A stretch of 64,000 nt of DNA from contig JAJUBI010000004.1 in the NCBI GenBank assembly GCA_022419385.1, positions 4,507,286-4,571,285 of the forward strand. Reading direction: 5' to 3'. The DNA comes from Paraconiothyrium sp. Pb-2020. Taxonomy: Eukaryota; Ascomycota; Dothideomycetes; Pleosporales; Didymosphaeriaceae. Both the position numbers and the translations under genes were made by a program. This document shows, in pieces, positions 21,750 through 31,618 of the stretch. The notes beneath the pieces were generated by a model. That model worked only from the letters and a program-made list of their open reading frames with translations, was not told the origin of the DNA and did not search any database. The stretch's first letter is position 1. Each line of letters starts with the position of its first letter.

Positions 21750-22298
21750 ATGACGATCATGCACATAGGTCAGTCAAATTCGCTTACTTGCATTATCTTT
21801 CCTGAGTATCGGCGAAATTATGTCTCCGCTGACCTCTCGACATTATAGTCCTATTCAGGTTCAAAGCTGGCGTGACTGAAGAACTGAAGGAGACTTTTCT
21901 ACGTGAGGCCAGGGCAATGAAGTCTGAACCGTGCATCAAAAATGGTCGTTTATACGTGGGTGGTCCTTCATTAACGGACCCCATCAAATATAGCAAAGGG
22001 TTTGAGCACGCTTTCATAAGCTATCATGAGGATATAGCGGCACTGGATGAATACCAAGTGAAGAAGCTAGAGCATTGGCACAAGTGAGTTCACCTACCCT
22101 GTACACCGTTTGGTTGTTCTTATCTCAGCTAACGCCTCGCCAAGGGTTACATCCACATACGAACTGCCATTCGACTTTGACGAGGATGTCTGCCGTTTTG
22201 ATTTCGAGATCGCTGAAGAGAATCAGGAAGGTGCGCTTCCATCGGTGGTGAAGACGATATTAGGTGGCGGAGTTTCCGTAAACGAGGAAAGCGAATAG
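21750..22298 (+). CDS. small Dabb-domain (stress-responsive A/B barrel) protein
   Basis: Three exons 21750..21768, 21849..22083 and 22145..22298, giving 135 aa. The first exon encodes only MTIMHI plus one base. Splicing gives MTIMHIVLFRFKAGVTEELK, the signature start of Dabb-domain proteins, followed by the middle strands (GGPSLTDPIKYSKGFEHAF) and the paired histidines and Asp of this dimeric ferredoxin-like barrel (YHEDIAALDEYQ, LEHWHK). The second intron has a good branch site (CAGCTAACG). Dabb proteins include stress proteins and the plant olivetolic acid cyclase. The gene shares a promoter region with the cluster P450. A role in polyketide cyclisation is possible but unproven. Confidence 0.82.
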
Positions 22299-22759
22299 CT
22301 CAAGTTTATTACGAGAGAGCTGCAACAGCAACCTCGTATCGGTCTAGGCCAAGGCCGAGAGATTGCCCACTTTCGTGTTTCTATCTAGTGTGTGTCTTCA
22401 TGCAGGAGCCGAACGCGTGGGTTCGTAACGCGGCAATTATGCTCACTTTAAGGTTTAGCGACTTCCTGCAAGCCCTTGTTACCCATACAGGGTCCTTTTT
22501 TGTATGTAATATCTCCTTGATAAGGGCTGCAGGAGGTCGCCTAGACCTTCGTATGCACCTGGTATCCGGGGAGAAACGTGACATTTGTTCGGGCGAAGTC
22601 CGTTCGAAAGCTGACCGGATGTCTGCATCCGTAACACTAAACGTGGCATACTGGGACTGTTGCATCGGTCGGGGTTCTTTTTCGGTACGGACGTAACACG
22701 TGTAGAAGCGAACTAGCGAACGGGTTGATCCACCCAATCAGATGCACGCCACATTACGT
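22299..22759. other. spacer holding possible distal part of the transposon relic
   Basis: No gene recognised. A minus-strand frame at 22381-22737 may belong to the C-terminal part of the adjacent transposase relic, but I could not confirm it. Confidence 0.35.
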
Positions 22760-23720
22760 GTCAATGCATGTCACAGGAAGGATGTTGTTTCGGTCACAGT
22801 AGTCGATTTCAGCCATGTTAATGTAGGAACTACGCCCGTTACAAGGATCTACGGCCGTTGAGAATGACTATGCGGAAGGATCGTTAGGCTTTCTCCTGAG
22901 TAGACCGATCAAACAGCTATTCGAGCCGCGCAATTCCTATCCTATAGTCATTCATCCCACCGATGAACGCTAAGGCGATAAAGACCAAGAAGTCTTAGGG
23001 GATGATTTTCTTGACCCCGTTCGATTGTAGGATGCATGCGGTAGTCTAATGAACAACGGCGGGACCAAGAGCAGATCAATTGGCAGACATGCAGTTTAGG
23101 AGCGAGATCCACTTGCAATCTATCTTAGATTGCTTGCCTTAGCTTCGTGCTGGTATGCTAATTTGGTCGTCTCGTACATGTGTCTACTAGTCGCGCTCCT
23201 TGAGCGGGTAGTAATACCAAGTAGTAAGCCTTTTTCGCCGATGTTGTACGTATCATAAGGCTGTATTGTTCTGCATATATCCTGCTATAGGAAGTTGAAA
23301 TCTAGACCGGGCCTTGCCTCTGAGCGAGTTTGCGACAAGCCCTGTCTGACCAGACTTCATCATGCAGATCTAGTTCTGTGCTGTGCCGCTTAACTACCTG
23401 ATCAACGTATTACATGCTAACAGTTGTTTCGGCTATACATGCTGCAAAACTCTGCATCATTTGCCTTGTAAGTGGAGCGTCGCGATTAGTAAGTTTTTGA
23501 AAATGGCGTACAGGCTCCTGCTCTTGCTGAGGGCTGAGTTTTCGCTGTAAGATTGCCTTGGATGTGCGCGCTGCTGCTGGAGTACTCTGATGTCTCTGGG
23601 GGAGCGTAGCGCGTAGAACGCTTAATTTGTTCGCGAATTTGGTACCATTGATAGGTTGAACAGCTTGTAGCGATCCCTTCGTTTCCAGCGGTGCTTCGAC
23701 ATAGCTATCTTGGCTGCGGT
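22760..23720 (-). mobile_element. degraded pogo/Tc5-like DDE transposase
   Basis: Minus-strand fragments in more than one frame line up in order with fungal pogo-type transposases carrying a CENP-B/Tc5 DNA-binding domain. First is the DNA-binding domain at about 23415-23700 (RKLSPQQEQE, LTNRDAPLTRQMMQSFA). Next is KRHSTELDL around 23370. Around 23230-23285 comes YNIGEKGLLLGITTRS, where intact elements have NMDEKG. Around 22770-22840 is INMAEIDYCDRNNILPV, the region of the second catalytic acid. Frames are interrupted by stops and shifts and the first catalytic Asp is lost (Gly), so it is inactive. I did not find clear terminal inverted repeats. It sits inside the polyketide cluster, between the Dabb gene and the regulator. 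Confidence 0.65.
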
Positions 23721-23950
23721 AGGTGTTATCGATCCCGTATAACGGCTCGCCGTGCCTTATCTCCGACTTTATGGGCCGGCAGATGTTTACGAGGCCTGTG
23801 GGATTCGTACTCCAGCCGAAGTGACAATATCGCAACCATCGTCTGCCCATGCCTGTTAACCCCGAAACAAATCTGGAAGAACATCTTATGGAATGCGCTA
23901 GTAAAACATGAATTTGAGTGTAGTAATTGTGATACTTTCTCAACCCCTCT

Positions 23951-25243
23951 CTAGTGAAACGAAGAATGGTCTATGTCTATCTGTAACCTCTGTATCACCT
24001 GCCTCAGCTTCTCGTGCTCCCTTGGGAGTGTCTCCACAAGGTCATTCACAAGGAAGATAAGGCTGCCTCGTGACGATGAAGGTCTCGCAGCTTCTTCGAT
24101 CTGTTTGGGGTCAATCGTTTGTTGACCGACCGATTCGGGTGTGATGGGGGTGGTGTGACCGTCGGTGAATAAGCTCGCATATTGCGACGGTGATGAACTG
24201 TTTTGGAAAAGACTTCGATCCATGCGGTTGATTAGGTGCATCATCAGCTGAAGCACCATAACAAATTGCGCCACAAGTGCTGGTCCCACATCACTGTTCT
24301 GCCGGCTCTTGTGTTGCTTTCGTTGTTTTTGTTGATGTTGTTGCATCTGTGTCTGTATGGACTGTACACACCGATGAATGGCGTCGCAGATGGCCCCGAA
24401 CAGCGCCATAACATGTTGATGACAAGCGAGAGCTGAGAGCGCCAACCCGTAATCAGTAGTCGTCGCATCGAGCGCGATGTCCTCTCGGTCCGGCGCGGTG
24501 ATGTTGTTTACGATGTGTATTAAGGTGTTGACTATCTCCAGCGCTTCGTTCACTTCGGACGATGACACGGTCAGAGGCTCCCGATTAGGGCGTACTAAGC
24601 GGCGTGTCGTTTGTGTGGCCCTTTGACTCAGACACGCCAGCTGCGATGACAGTGTATCGGTGGATTCTGCGTCATTCTCGTCGCTATCGTCGCGCCCATC
24701 GGTCGTGGAAGGAGCAGTAGGGATGAAGGTCGGGTCTGGTGCCGATAGTGCTGTTAGAGAATTCAATGGAGACGACGAAAAAGGCTGTAGGTTTGCATCC
24801 CAACAAGTGAAACCAGCAACGTTCCCGCTCTCATCGAGACCAGGAAATTGATGGATCAGATCGGGAGAGTCGGTTCCAAGGGACGTTCCGCCCGCGTATA
24901 ACGCTCCGCTCAGGCTTTGCTCAAACCACGAAGTGTTGCCCAGATGGCTGTCATTACTTTTTGGTGCGGATGCCTGGATAGAGTGATGTTTGGACCGTCG
25001 TCTTGCGGCTGTGGATGTGACTGTGGGATAAGATTTAGTAGTGAATTCCACACTTCTTTTCGGTATTTGAAAATACCGGGAAAGTCGGGTTGGTTGGCAC
25101 TCACGGCTATAAGTGCAGTCTGCGCCTGCTTTTGTACACCGCTCGCACCGGGGAAGCGAAGCAGGGTTGGCTGTTGCATCATCGCTTCGAAGGCACCTCA
25201 CTTTCTGCTGGCGACAACGATCGCACGACTGACGATGTGACAT
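23951..25243 (-). CDS. Zn(II)2Cys6 transcription factor, AflR-like
   Basis: Probable pathway regulator of the polyketide cluster. Reading the frame unspliced from ATG 25243 gives 430 aa. The N-terminal zinc cluster is SCDRCRQQKVRC...RCERCTKAGADC. A Ser/Pro-rich middle follows, with an acidic patch (DDSDENDAESTD), then a C-terminal helical region with AflR-domain features (YGLALSALACHQHVMALFGA) and a polyglutamine/lysine run. An 84-nt segment at 25104..25021 has a GTGAGT donor, a branch-like ACTAAAT and a CAG acceptor. Because 84 is a multiple of three, it could be an intron or be retained. Removing it would join the zinc cluster directly to a basic stretch TSTAARRRSKHH. The frame also extends upstream of 25243, but that ATG sits seven residues before the first cysteine, as in relatives. 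Confidence 0.9.
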   Translation of the reverse strand: MSHRQSCDRCRQQKVRCLRSDDATANPASLPRCERCTKAGADCTYSRECQPTRLSRYFQIPKRSVEFTTKSYPTVTSTAARRRSKHHSIQASAPKSNDSHLGNTSWFEQSLSGALYAGGTSLGTDSPDLIHQFPGLDESGNVAGFTCWDANLQPFSSSPLNSLTALSAPDPTFIPTAPSTTDGRDDSDENDAESTDTLSSQLACLSQRATQTTRRLVRPNREPLTVSSSEVNEALEIVNTLIHIVNNITAPDREDIALDATTTDYGLALSALACHQHVMALFGAICDAIHRCVQSIQTQMQQHQQKQRKQHKSRQNSDVGPALVAQFVMVLQLMMHLINRMDRSLFQNSSSPSQYASLFTDGHTTPITPESVGQQTIDPKQIEEAARPSSSRGSLIFLVNDLVETLPREHEKLRQVIQRLQIDIDHSSFH

Positions 25244-26909
25244 GATATGCTTGATCTTCTCTTTAGACTCTTTTTTTCGGTTATGTAATTGAGGCTCTGT
25301 TGTCCTACGCACTGAATTTATAGTCTTTGTGAGTGATGCAGTCTTGCAGCGGGAGTAGTCGTATTCAAAACATATCGTACGTATGAAGGATTCGTGCCTT
25401 GTGAACGATGTCCGAACCGCATACCATAGGAATGGGGTGAGCACGACTCATCATAACCTCCTTCTCGTTTGGGGGCCATACGCGATCGTGCGCGAGCCGC
25501 CGCAGATGCGTGGACACGAAACACTGAGTCTTCCGTGATTGGACATGCAGTAAGGACCATTTTGGGTTAGAAATAGATAGGGTTAGAGCTTCGCTCGGTG
25601 TAATGCTGGCCTAGGGAGATAGTACGGTTCGCAAAATCGTGTTGTGGGGTGCAGAACACCTGGGCAGCGTAAGCTATAACGCCACCCGTAGAATAAGCTG
25701 ACGCCACTACCTGCGCCAAGTTGTGGAAGCGGCCCGTATACTTCTGAATGCGTATGCCCTATGGAAAAGATGTGCGGGCTTCTCAACAATTCCGTTATCA
25801 AGCCTTCTGTACCTAAGCCGCCAACTCCTTCGATTGAGCTTACGTCTACGTAAGAACGGCCCGACCCTGATGCTTGTACAACACGCGAGGAATCCTGATG
25901 TGTAGCGTGGTGAGATTTTGATGCGTAGCGTGGTGAGCGTGCCCGGGCCTCTTTCGACCGTTGACAAGGAGAAACCCCAGACGTGCTGCGCGTCCGCAGT
26001 TTCTCGAGGCGTGTAAGAGAGGAACCCCACAAGGCAGTGGTCTTCATACGGGCGATGCAGTAGGTGGCGGCGAGCATGTCCGCACGAAGCATTCCCTAGA
26101 CGTTAGATAGGCCGTACCGCACGGTACTCTCCGCTATCCTGTCCGTGCACCATGTATCAGTTGATGATAATCGGCGAGTCGTATTGCGTGCTCGAATTGG
26201 TCGCCTCTTATGTCATGGGGCTCTTGACCGCCCTTCGCAGTGCATACGCCGTTTCGATTGCAGTCGCTAGATTAACGAAAACAAGCAATTGCTAGCCCAG
26301 ATTCACGATGGTTGATGCGCTAGTTCGCCTTAAACCAGGCAAGTATCACTAGTGGAGCCCCCCACTCCATCCTTACCTCAACTTCAGGTCACCTCACCCA
26401 GACGCAGATCACGGCAGGCGTACAGTGTCTCGGCAGAGGCGCGTGCTAATGTATATGACACAGGGCCAGAATGCGTAGGATTCCGGGTAGTGGCCTATTG
26501 GTCGAGGGTCAATGCCGGCCCAACATTCATATGCACGCACAGGACAACCTTCGAGCGTACAAGATCGCAAAAAGCCCGATCACCCCTGCTATACTGCGCA
26601 CCTGTGAATGCCTGAGCGTAGTCACATAGTTGAGTAGCAACGGTGGCTGGCCCGTTCACAAGGAAAATCGAGCCTTCAGCGACAGGATTTCTGACATCTT
26701 GCAGGGGATGCAGCAGATATTTCCGCTTCCCGAGGTATGCGTTTGTCATATTATTACAGCTGACATCTAGCTCCTGTATAAGCACTATAGCAGCAAGTTC
26801 TAAGCTACTACATTTTAATCTAGGGAGCGTTAACGATCCCAGGGCTTCCGTTCATCACCGAACCAAGTACTCCTCTCCTGTCCCGTCACAGCGTTCGTCT
26901 CCTCCATGC
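25244..26909. other. intergenic between regulator and transporter
   Basis: About 1.7 kb with several overlapping frames of under 170 codons, none with recognisable motifs or splice logic. A short direct repeat (GATGYGTAGCGTGGTGAG, two copies) lies near 25899-25940. The right end holds the MFS 3' UTR and the left end the regulator promoter. Confidence 0.5.
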
Positions 26910-28438
26910 TCAAAATACCTTGAGCAGCTTCTTGTCGGTATACATCAACCGCGATACAAGAATGATAGCTGTACCTGCAACAGCAGTGACACCACCAAAG
27001 ATCTTTACGTCCAGCCAGCCATTGGAGCCGTTTTGCATGATAGCACCACCGATAGGCGCCATGACGAGGGCAGGGATCGAGATCGCGAAGAAAACAACAC
27101 CCATTCGGTAGCCGATCTCGGGCAATGGGGACACCGAGGCGGGAAGGGCTCCTAACAAGCTGATGAACGCTCCTGACACGAAGCCAAACATGATGGCGAA
27201 ACCAATCACCACGGAAGGCGTTGTGGCAGGGATCCAGACAGCGAATTCCGAGATGCCAGAAAGTCCGCAGAATATGATGAAGACGTTCCATCTTCCGATC
27301 TTGTCAGCGATCACACCAGCGACGAGACGGCCGAAAAGACTCGAGGCGTTGAAGATGGCCACCAGATATTGCGACATCTCCTCCGACATGTGCGCCTCCT
27401 GAAAGCCCTGCACAGCCAGATAGGTGATGGGGATGAAGATGCCGAACGTCAGGAGAAAGAATCCAATGAGCATCATCACATATGGAAACTCCGTGAAAGG
27501 AGCGGCCAGGCGTCCCATCGGCATCTTCTTTGGGACCGGTTTGATCCTCGGCTTGACTGTGAAAATCGCAATGATTTGTAACCCGAGGATGATGAAGGCC
27601 GCAGTTCGCATGGTCCAGGGATAGCCATTACGAGGAACCATGCGCGCGATCACTAAGGGGTCAAAGTCAGCTCCGAAATGTAAGTTCGCTAGCCAGGCGA
27701 TACGTACTGATGGGAAAGACGACACCCCCGAGGGATGAGCCAGAGACCATGACACCCATCGCCGCTCCACGCTTCTTGTTGAACCAGGTCGTAAGACACA
27801 TAAGAGCTTTGTTCTGTTAGCGTACGCCTTTTGAACGTGCGCAAAAAAGTGAAACTTACCAGGCGAGTAAAGGCATGCTACTCCGATGGCACTGCACACT
27901 CCTTGGGCCAGAATGAAATGATAATATTCCGTTGCCAATGATGCCATCATCAATCCAAAGACGTGAAGAAGCGTTCCGCCAAGTATAAGCGGCCTCGGTC
28001 CGTAGTTGTCGAAAAGGATTCCGACGAAGGGTCCCAAGGCGAAGAGGAAAAAGATTTGAAGCGACAGGATCCAGCCAATGGTGCTGCTGGAGTATGATTT
28101 CAGAGGTCCTGTCTCGTAATACTGCTGAAAGCTGCCCACGCCTTGCATTGCCGTCAGTACATCGTTTCACTGCCTGGTGCCAGAGGGGAGAAAGACTCAC
28201 TGTTGATCCAGCCAGGGCTCGAGAAGGAGCAGCACCACGCTCCTAGGAGCACCAACCACGCTGTAGTACCGCCATCTGGGGGACCATCGTCTTGCGGTTT
28301 TGCGACCTCGGCTGGCTTGTCTCCAACAACAGAGTCGGCGGCACTTTGACGACCTTGCGGAGTCTCACCGCCAAGTTCCAGCTCTGAGTTGGCCTTCTCA
28401 GGGTCGCTCTGGTCGTGCGCGCGGTCTATAGTAGCCAT
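26910..28438 (-). CDS. MFS transporter, monocarboxylate-porter-like
   Basis: Probable exporter of the cluster product at the plasma membrane. Exons 28438..28201, 28141..27860, 27806..27708 and 27652..26910, giving 453 aa. A hydrophilic acidic N-terminus (MATIDRAHDQSDPEKA) precedes PPDGGTTAWLVLLGAW, the PDGG(W/T) start typical of fungal monocarboxylate-type MFS proteins. About 12 transmembrane helices follow, with VGSFQQYYE, the loop GILFDNYGPRPLI and the second-half loop VIADKIGRWNVF. All four exon junctions keep the frame and restore family-typical sequence (WINS|VGSFQQ, YSP|ALMCLTTWFNKKRGAA, FPI|MIARMVPRNG). Substrate unknown; the cluster role rests on position next to the regulator. Confidence 0.92.
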
Positions 28439-28572
28439 TTTGAAGGGATGTGATAGTATTACAACGAATTACGACCTAAGCGCAGCTAGCGGAAGCTAAA
28501 AGGAAGGCAGCACGGGAGTAACAAACTTATTTCTAGTGGCTGTCGTGCCTGTCCTTTAAGAGAGAGGGCGGC

Positions 28573-28613
28573 GGCGCGGAAGCTGCGCGGGAACTCCGCG
28601 GACTTTCCGCGCC
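28573..28613. promoter_or_regulatory. nested GC palindrome upstream of the MFS gene
   Basis: GGCGCGGAA at 28573-28581 pairs with TTCCGCGCC at 28605-28613. Inside lie CGCGG (28586-28590) and CCGCG (28596-28600). It sits about 135-175 bp upstream of the MFS start codon. CGG/CCG inverted half sites are what Zn2Cys6 factors usually bind; function is inference. Confidence 0.6.
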
Positions 28614-31159
28614 TCATTTCATTCACCCAACCAAAACAGAACGATTGTCTGTGCTATCTTCCACTTCCACAAACCAAAAGAGCGGACTCAAGCCCTTTTT
28701 TGCTCGGCTTTCGCGCTTCGCACTTCCATCGTCGCGAGGGTCGATCGTCAGCGCAAATGTCGAACATTCTCGCACTCTACCCTTGTATACATGCGTGGGA
28801 TGCTGCATGCAGCCCACCTGACGCGAAGGATGCCTTCACATATCCCAAGTCCGACGCCAAGCCGGGATCAAGGCGGGTTGAATTCCTAAGCTTAACGCCT
28901 CCCGCATGGCGTTGCTTCAGCTCAACGTTACTCCATTCCCGGATGGCGCTCCCTGCATGCCGCCAATATGCACGTCGCATCCTTTCGGCCGTGCGGCTTG
29001 AAACGCCTTCGATCTCGCGACCTCCGACTGCGCCCTGGTTATCACGAAGTATCCGCCAGAATTACCGTTCTTGTCAAACACCCTAGCTCACGTAACAAAA
29101 AGGATTCAGTCGTCACTTCTTCGGCCAAACTCTGCATGTTCTTCACCATGTCCGGAATAATGGACATGCAGCATACAACCATGCACTCGCGCCAACCGGG
29201 GTGGCGCTGGATAAGGGGTTTGATCACGCCACTACTCAGCCGCAAAACGTTTACGAAGCCTCCCCTAGCTTTCTCGCTCATTCCGTCGGTACCCACCGTC
29301 ACGGTACCGATGATATCGATGACTTCAGTATCAACGCTGTGGATAGATGAACGCTTATGGCATTTCACTTATCTACGTCATAAGCATACCAACTACGTCT
29401 ATCAAACAGAACCGAAACATAAGGTACTTGTGTCAACGAGTATACCTACTCGTTATCCGAAGCTTTACTACACGTATGACTAATCTGAGTATTGGTTGTG
29501 TGTATCTCCTGACAAGTGTACGCATATCATGTACGATTCTTCCGGTTCTGATCGTCCTCATCCACGAAGACAAATTTCAGCAAAATGATATCGCCAGCAA
29601 GCTGAGCCAAGAGCTAGGCTTGGCCCGGCGATGCGGAATGACCCTTCATGACAGAGTAGTCGACGTTCCCGTAGCATATCTAGTTTAGATCCAGTGCTTG
29701 ATATACAGTGTTGTCCTTTACACCGTGAATAACTCCCCCCATTTCACTTGCCAGAAGCCGTTGTTCTCACTCTCTCAAATGCTACATCTTGTATGAGCTC
29801 CAAGATCTGAACATCACATCCTCCATTCACCTGGATACTGGTCCGCTTAAAGACATGGTCTACCGATATAGATTGTTTGACGCGTGGTAATGTTCGTCGT
29901 TTGAGGGACAGCTGCGGGGTACATCAGCCAGATGCCCTCTCGCACCCACAATTACCTCAGTGAAGACACAAGCGAAAAAAATCCTGAAAGGTGTCACAAT
30001 CATACTGATTGCTAGTCTCGTGTGTACACTGTCAAATAAAATCAGCAAACAGAATCCTATGACGACTGTGACCATACCAGTCAATTTTACTATGGGGCTA
30101 ACCGAAGTGGAGTGGTCTTGAACTCTAAGGAATGTCGGGTTCAGAGAGGATAATACGGTTACCATCGAATGGAAATTTTAGAGGTCGATGTTTTTGTGCT
30201 TGATCCTTGTAAATTGGACATGAGATAGAGTATATGTATGAGCGGGACATGTTATAGTAAAAGAAATAATGAGGACTAGACTTCTTCCCTTACGGCCTTT
30301 TAGCTGCGGTACTCAAAGGCTCAGTTCTGTAATCTTGCACTGCTTGAAGAGAGGTTGCAGTCCGTAAGTGGCTTTATTGAGAAAGCGACTGTGGTTGGAC
30401 ATGTGTATTCTCCGAACATCCCAGCAATCCAACATTATAAACAGTATAAATATAAATCATTCTTCGGATCCACCGCTCATAATATTGGACATGCGTAATG
30501 GAACAATGATCTCACAGGTACTGTCAATACCAGATTCGGCTCAAGACATGAACTAGGCGCTTTTGTGGGGAGGCATCAAATACCCAATCTGCCATTAGAT
30601 CATGTTCGACCTGACATTGTGCTTTGAATAAGTTCTTCTCCCATCCTCTGCAGTGCTGGATACTAACCTCCGTACATTTCAGGCAAGCTGTGACTACAAG
30701 ACCCTGATCATTAGTCAACTTACAGATTTTGCAGCTCCCTGCCCTCCTTTGACGCATACCTGGCCCAGAATTATAGATCGAAAAGACTTAGACCTATTTA
30801 GCCTCATTTAGTACACAGTTCAGCTGCAATGTGTGGAAAAAATCAATGTCCAAGTACCGCGGAAGGTGGGGGCGGCCCTTTCGCGAAGCACCAATAAAAG
30901 AGCCAATAAATTTCTTGACCCCAACCCTATGCCAACCCTAATCCTACCTAACTCCAGCCGTACTAACCTTAATTTTACCTCATGCGAGTACGATTTGACG
31001 GCAGTTCCGGTACAGTTTAAAGGAAGGTCGGGTGCGATTTGACCTTTTACCCCTTGTGGGTTTGCGCGTCGAAGACTGGCTATTAGAACAGTCCGAGTTT
31101 TCTGATCAACGGACTCTAACCACTCAATCATGAGACAGAGGCAGGTTGCTGTACGGGGC

Positions 31160-31228
31160 TTGGTCAAATGTGGCACAGTCTGCTGGTCAAAGGTGGCACG
31201 GTCTACTGGTCGAAGGCAACACAGTAGA
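31160..31228. repeat. three imperfect 23-bp tandem units
   Basis: Three consecutive units of the form TGGTCAAAGGTGGCACRGTCT. The first two differ at a few positions and the third is more diverged (TGGTCGAAGGCAACACAGT). Confidence 0.75.
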
Positions 31229-31462
31229 TTGACGATGATGACGACAGCACATCGATCCCTTTTAGAGCAGTTACAAGCCCGTGCGCTGATCTGAAGCTGG
31301 GTACTCAACCCGTAAAGTATTAATACCCATGGTTTTGGGACGCAGTCACACAAAGGCTCCGCGGAGGCAAGGGCATGGGTTAACTGCCCGCTGCCCGTCT
31401 ACCCGCTGCCCACTGCTCCGGGGTTGCATGAGTGTGGGATGCAGGCCTCTTAATCCCGAGAC

Positions 31463-31618
31463 CTGGCCATTCACATACAATTTCAGAAGACTGAGTAGGA
31501 ATCCCGTCCGCTGCATCGGGATCCGTGAGGACGGATTATTGATTCTGCAAGTCGTTTAAGTTACGCGAACTGACCATTCACATACCATCCAGGGGACTGA
31601 GAAGAAGTTCCCGCCCGC
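31463..31618. repeat. two imperfect direct repeats of about 48 bp
   Basis: CTGGCCATTCACATAC at 31463 recurs as CTGACCATTCACATAC at 31570. Similarity continues through a GACTGAGWAG core to CCGTCCGCT / CCGCCCGCT. The copies are 107 bp apart. Confidence 0.7.

Noticed and set aside
23410..23943. 177-codon minus frame as an intact gene
   Set aside because: Its C-terminal part matches a transposase DNA-binding domain and continues downstream only across stops, so it is a fragment of a dead element.
25583..26092. 169-codon minus frame between regulator and MFS
   Set aside because: No domain, several competing frames in the same DNA and no splice pattern.
30919..30952. Telomere-like CCCTAA units
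   Set aside because: Only two or three degenerate units, too few to call an interstitial telomere.
30820..31353. 177-codon minus frame
   Set aside because: Covers repeat-bearing, low-complexity DNA and has no recognisable protein features.
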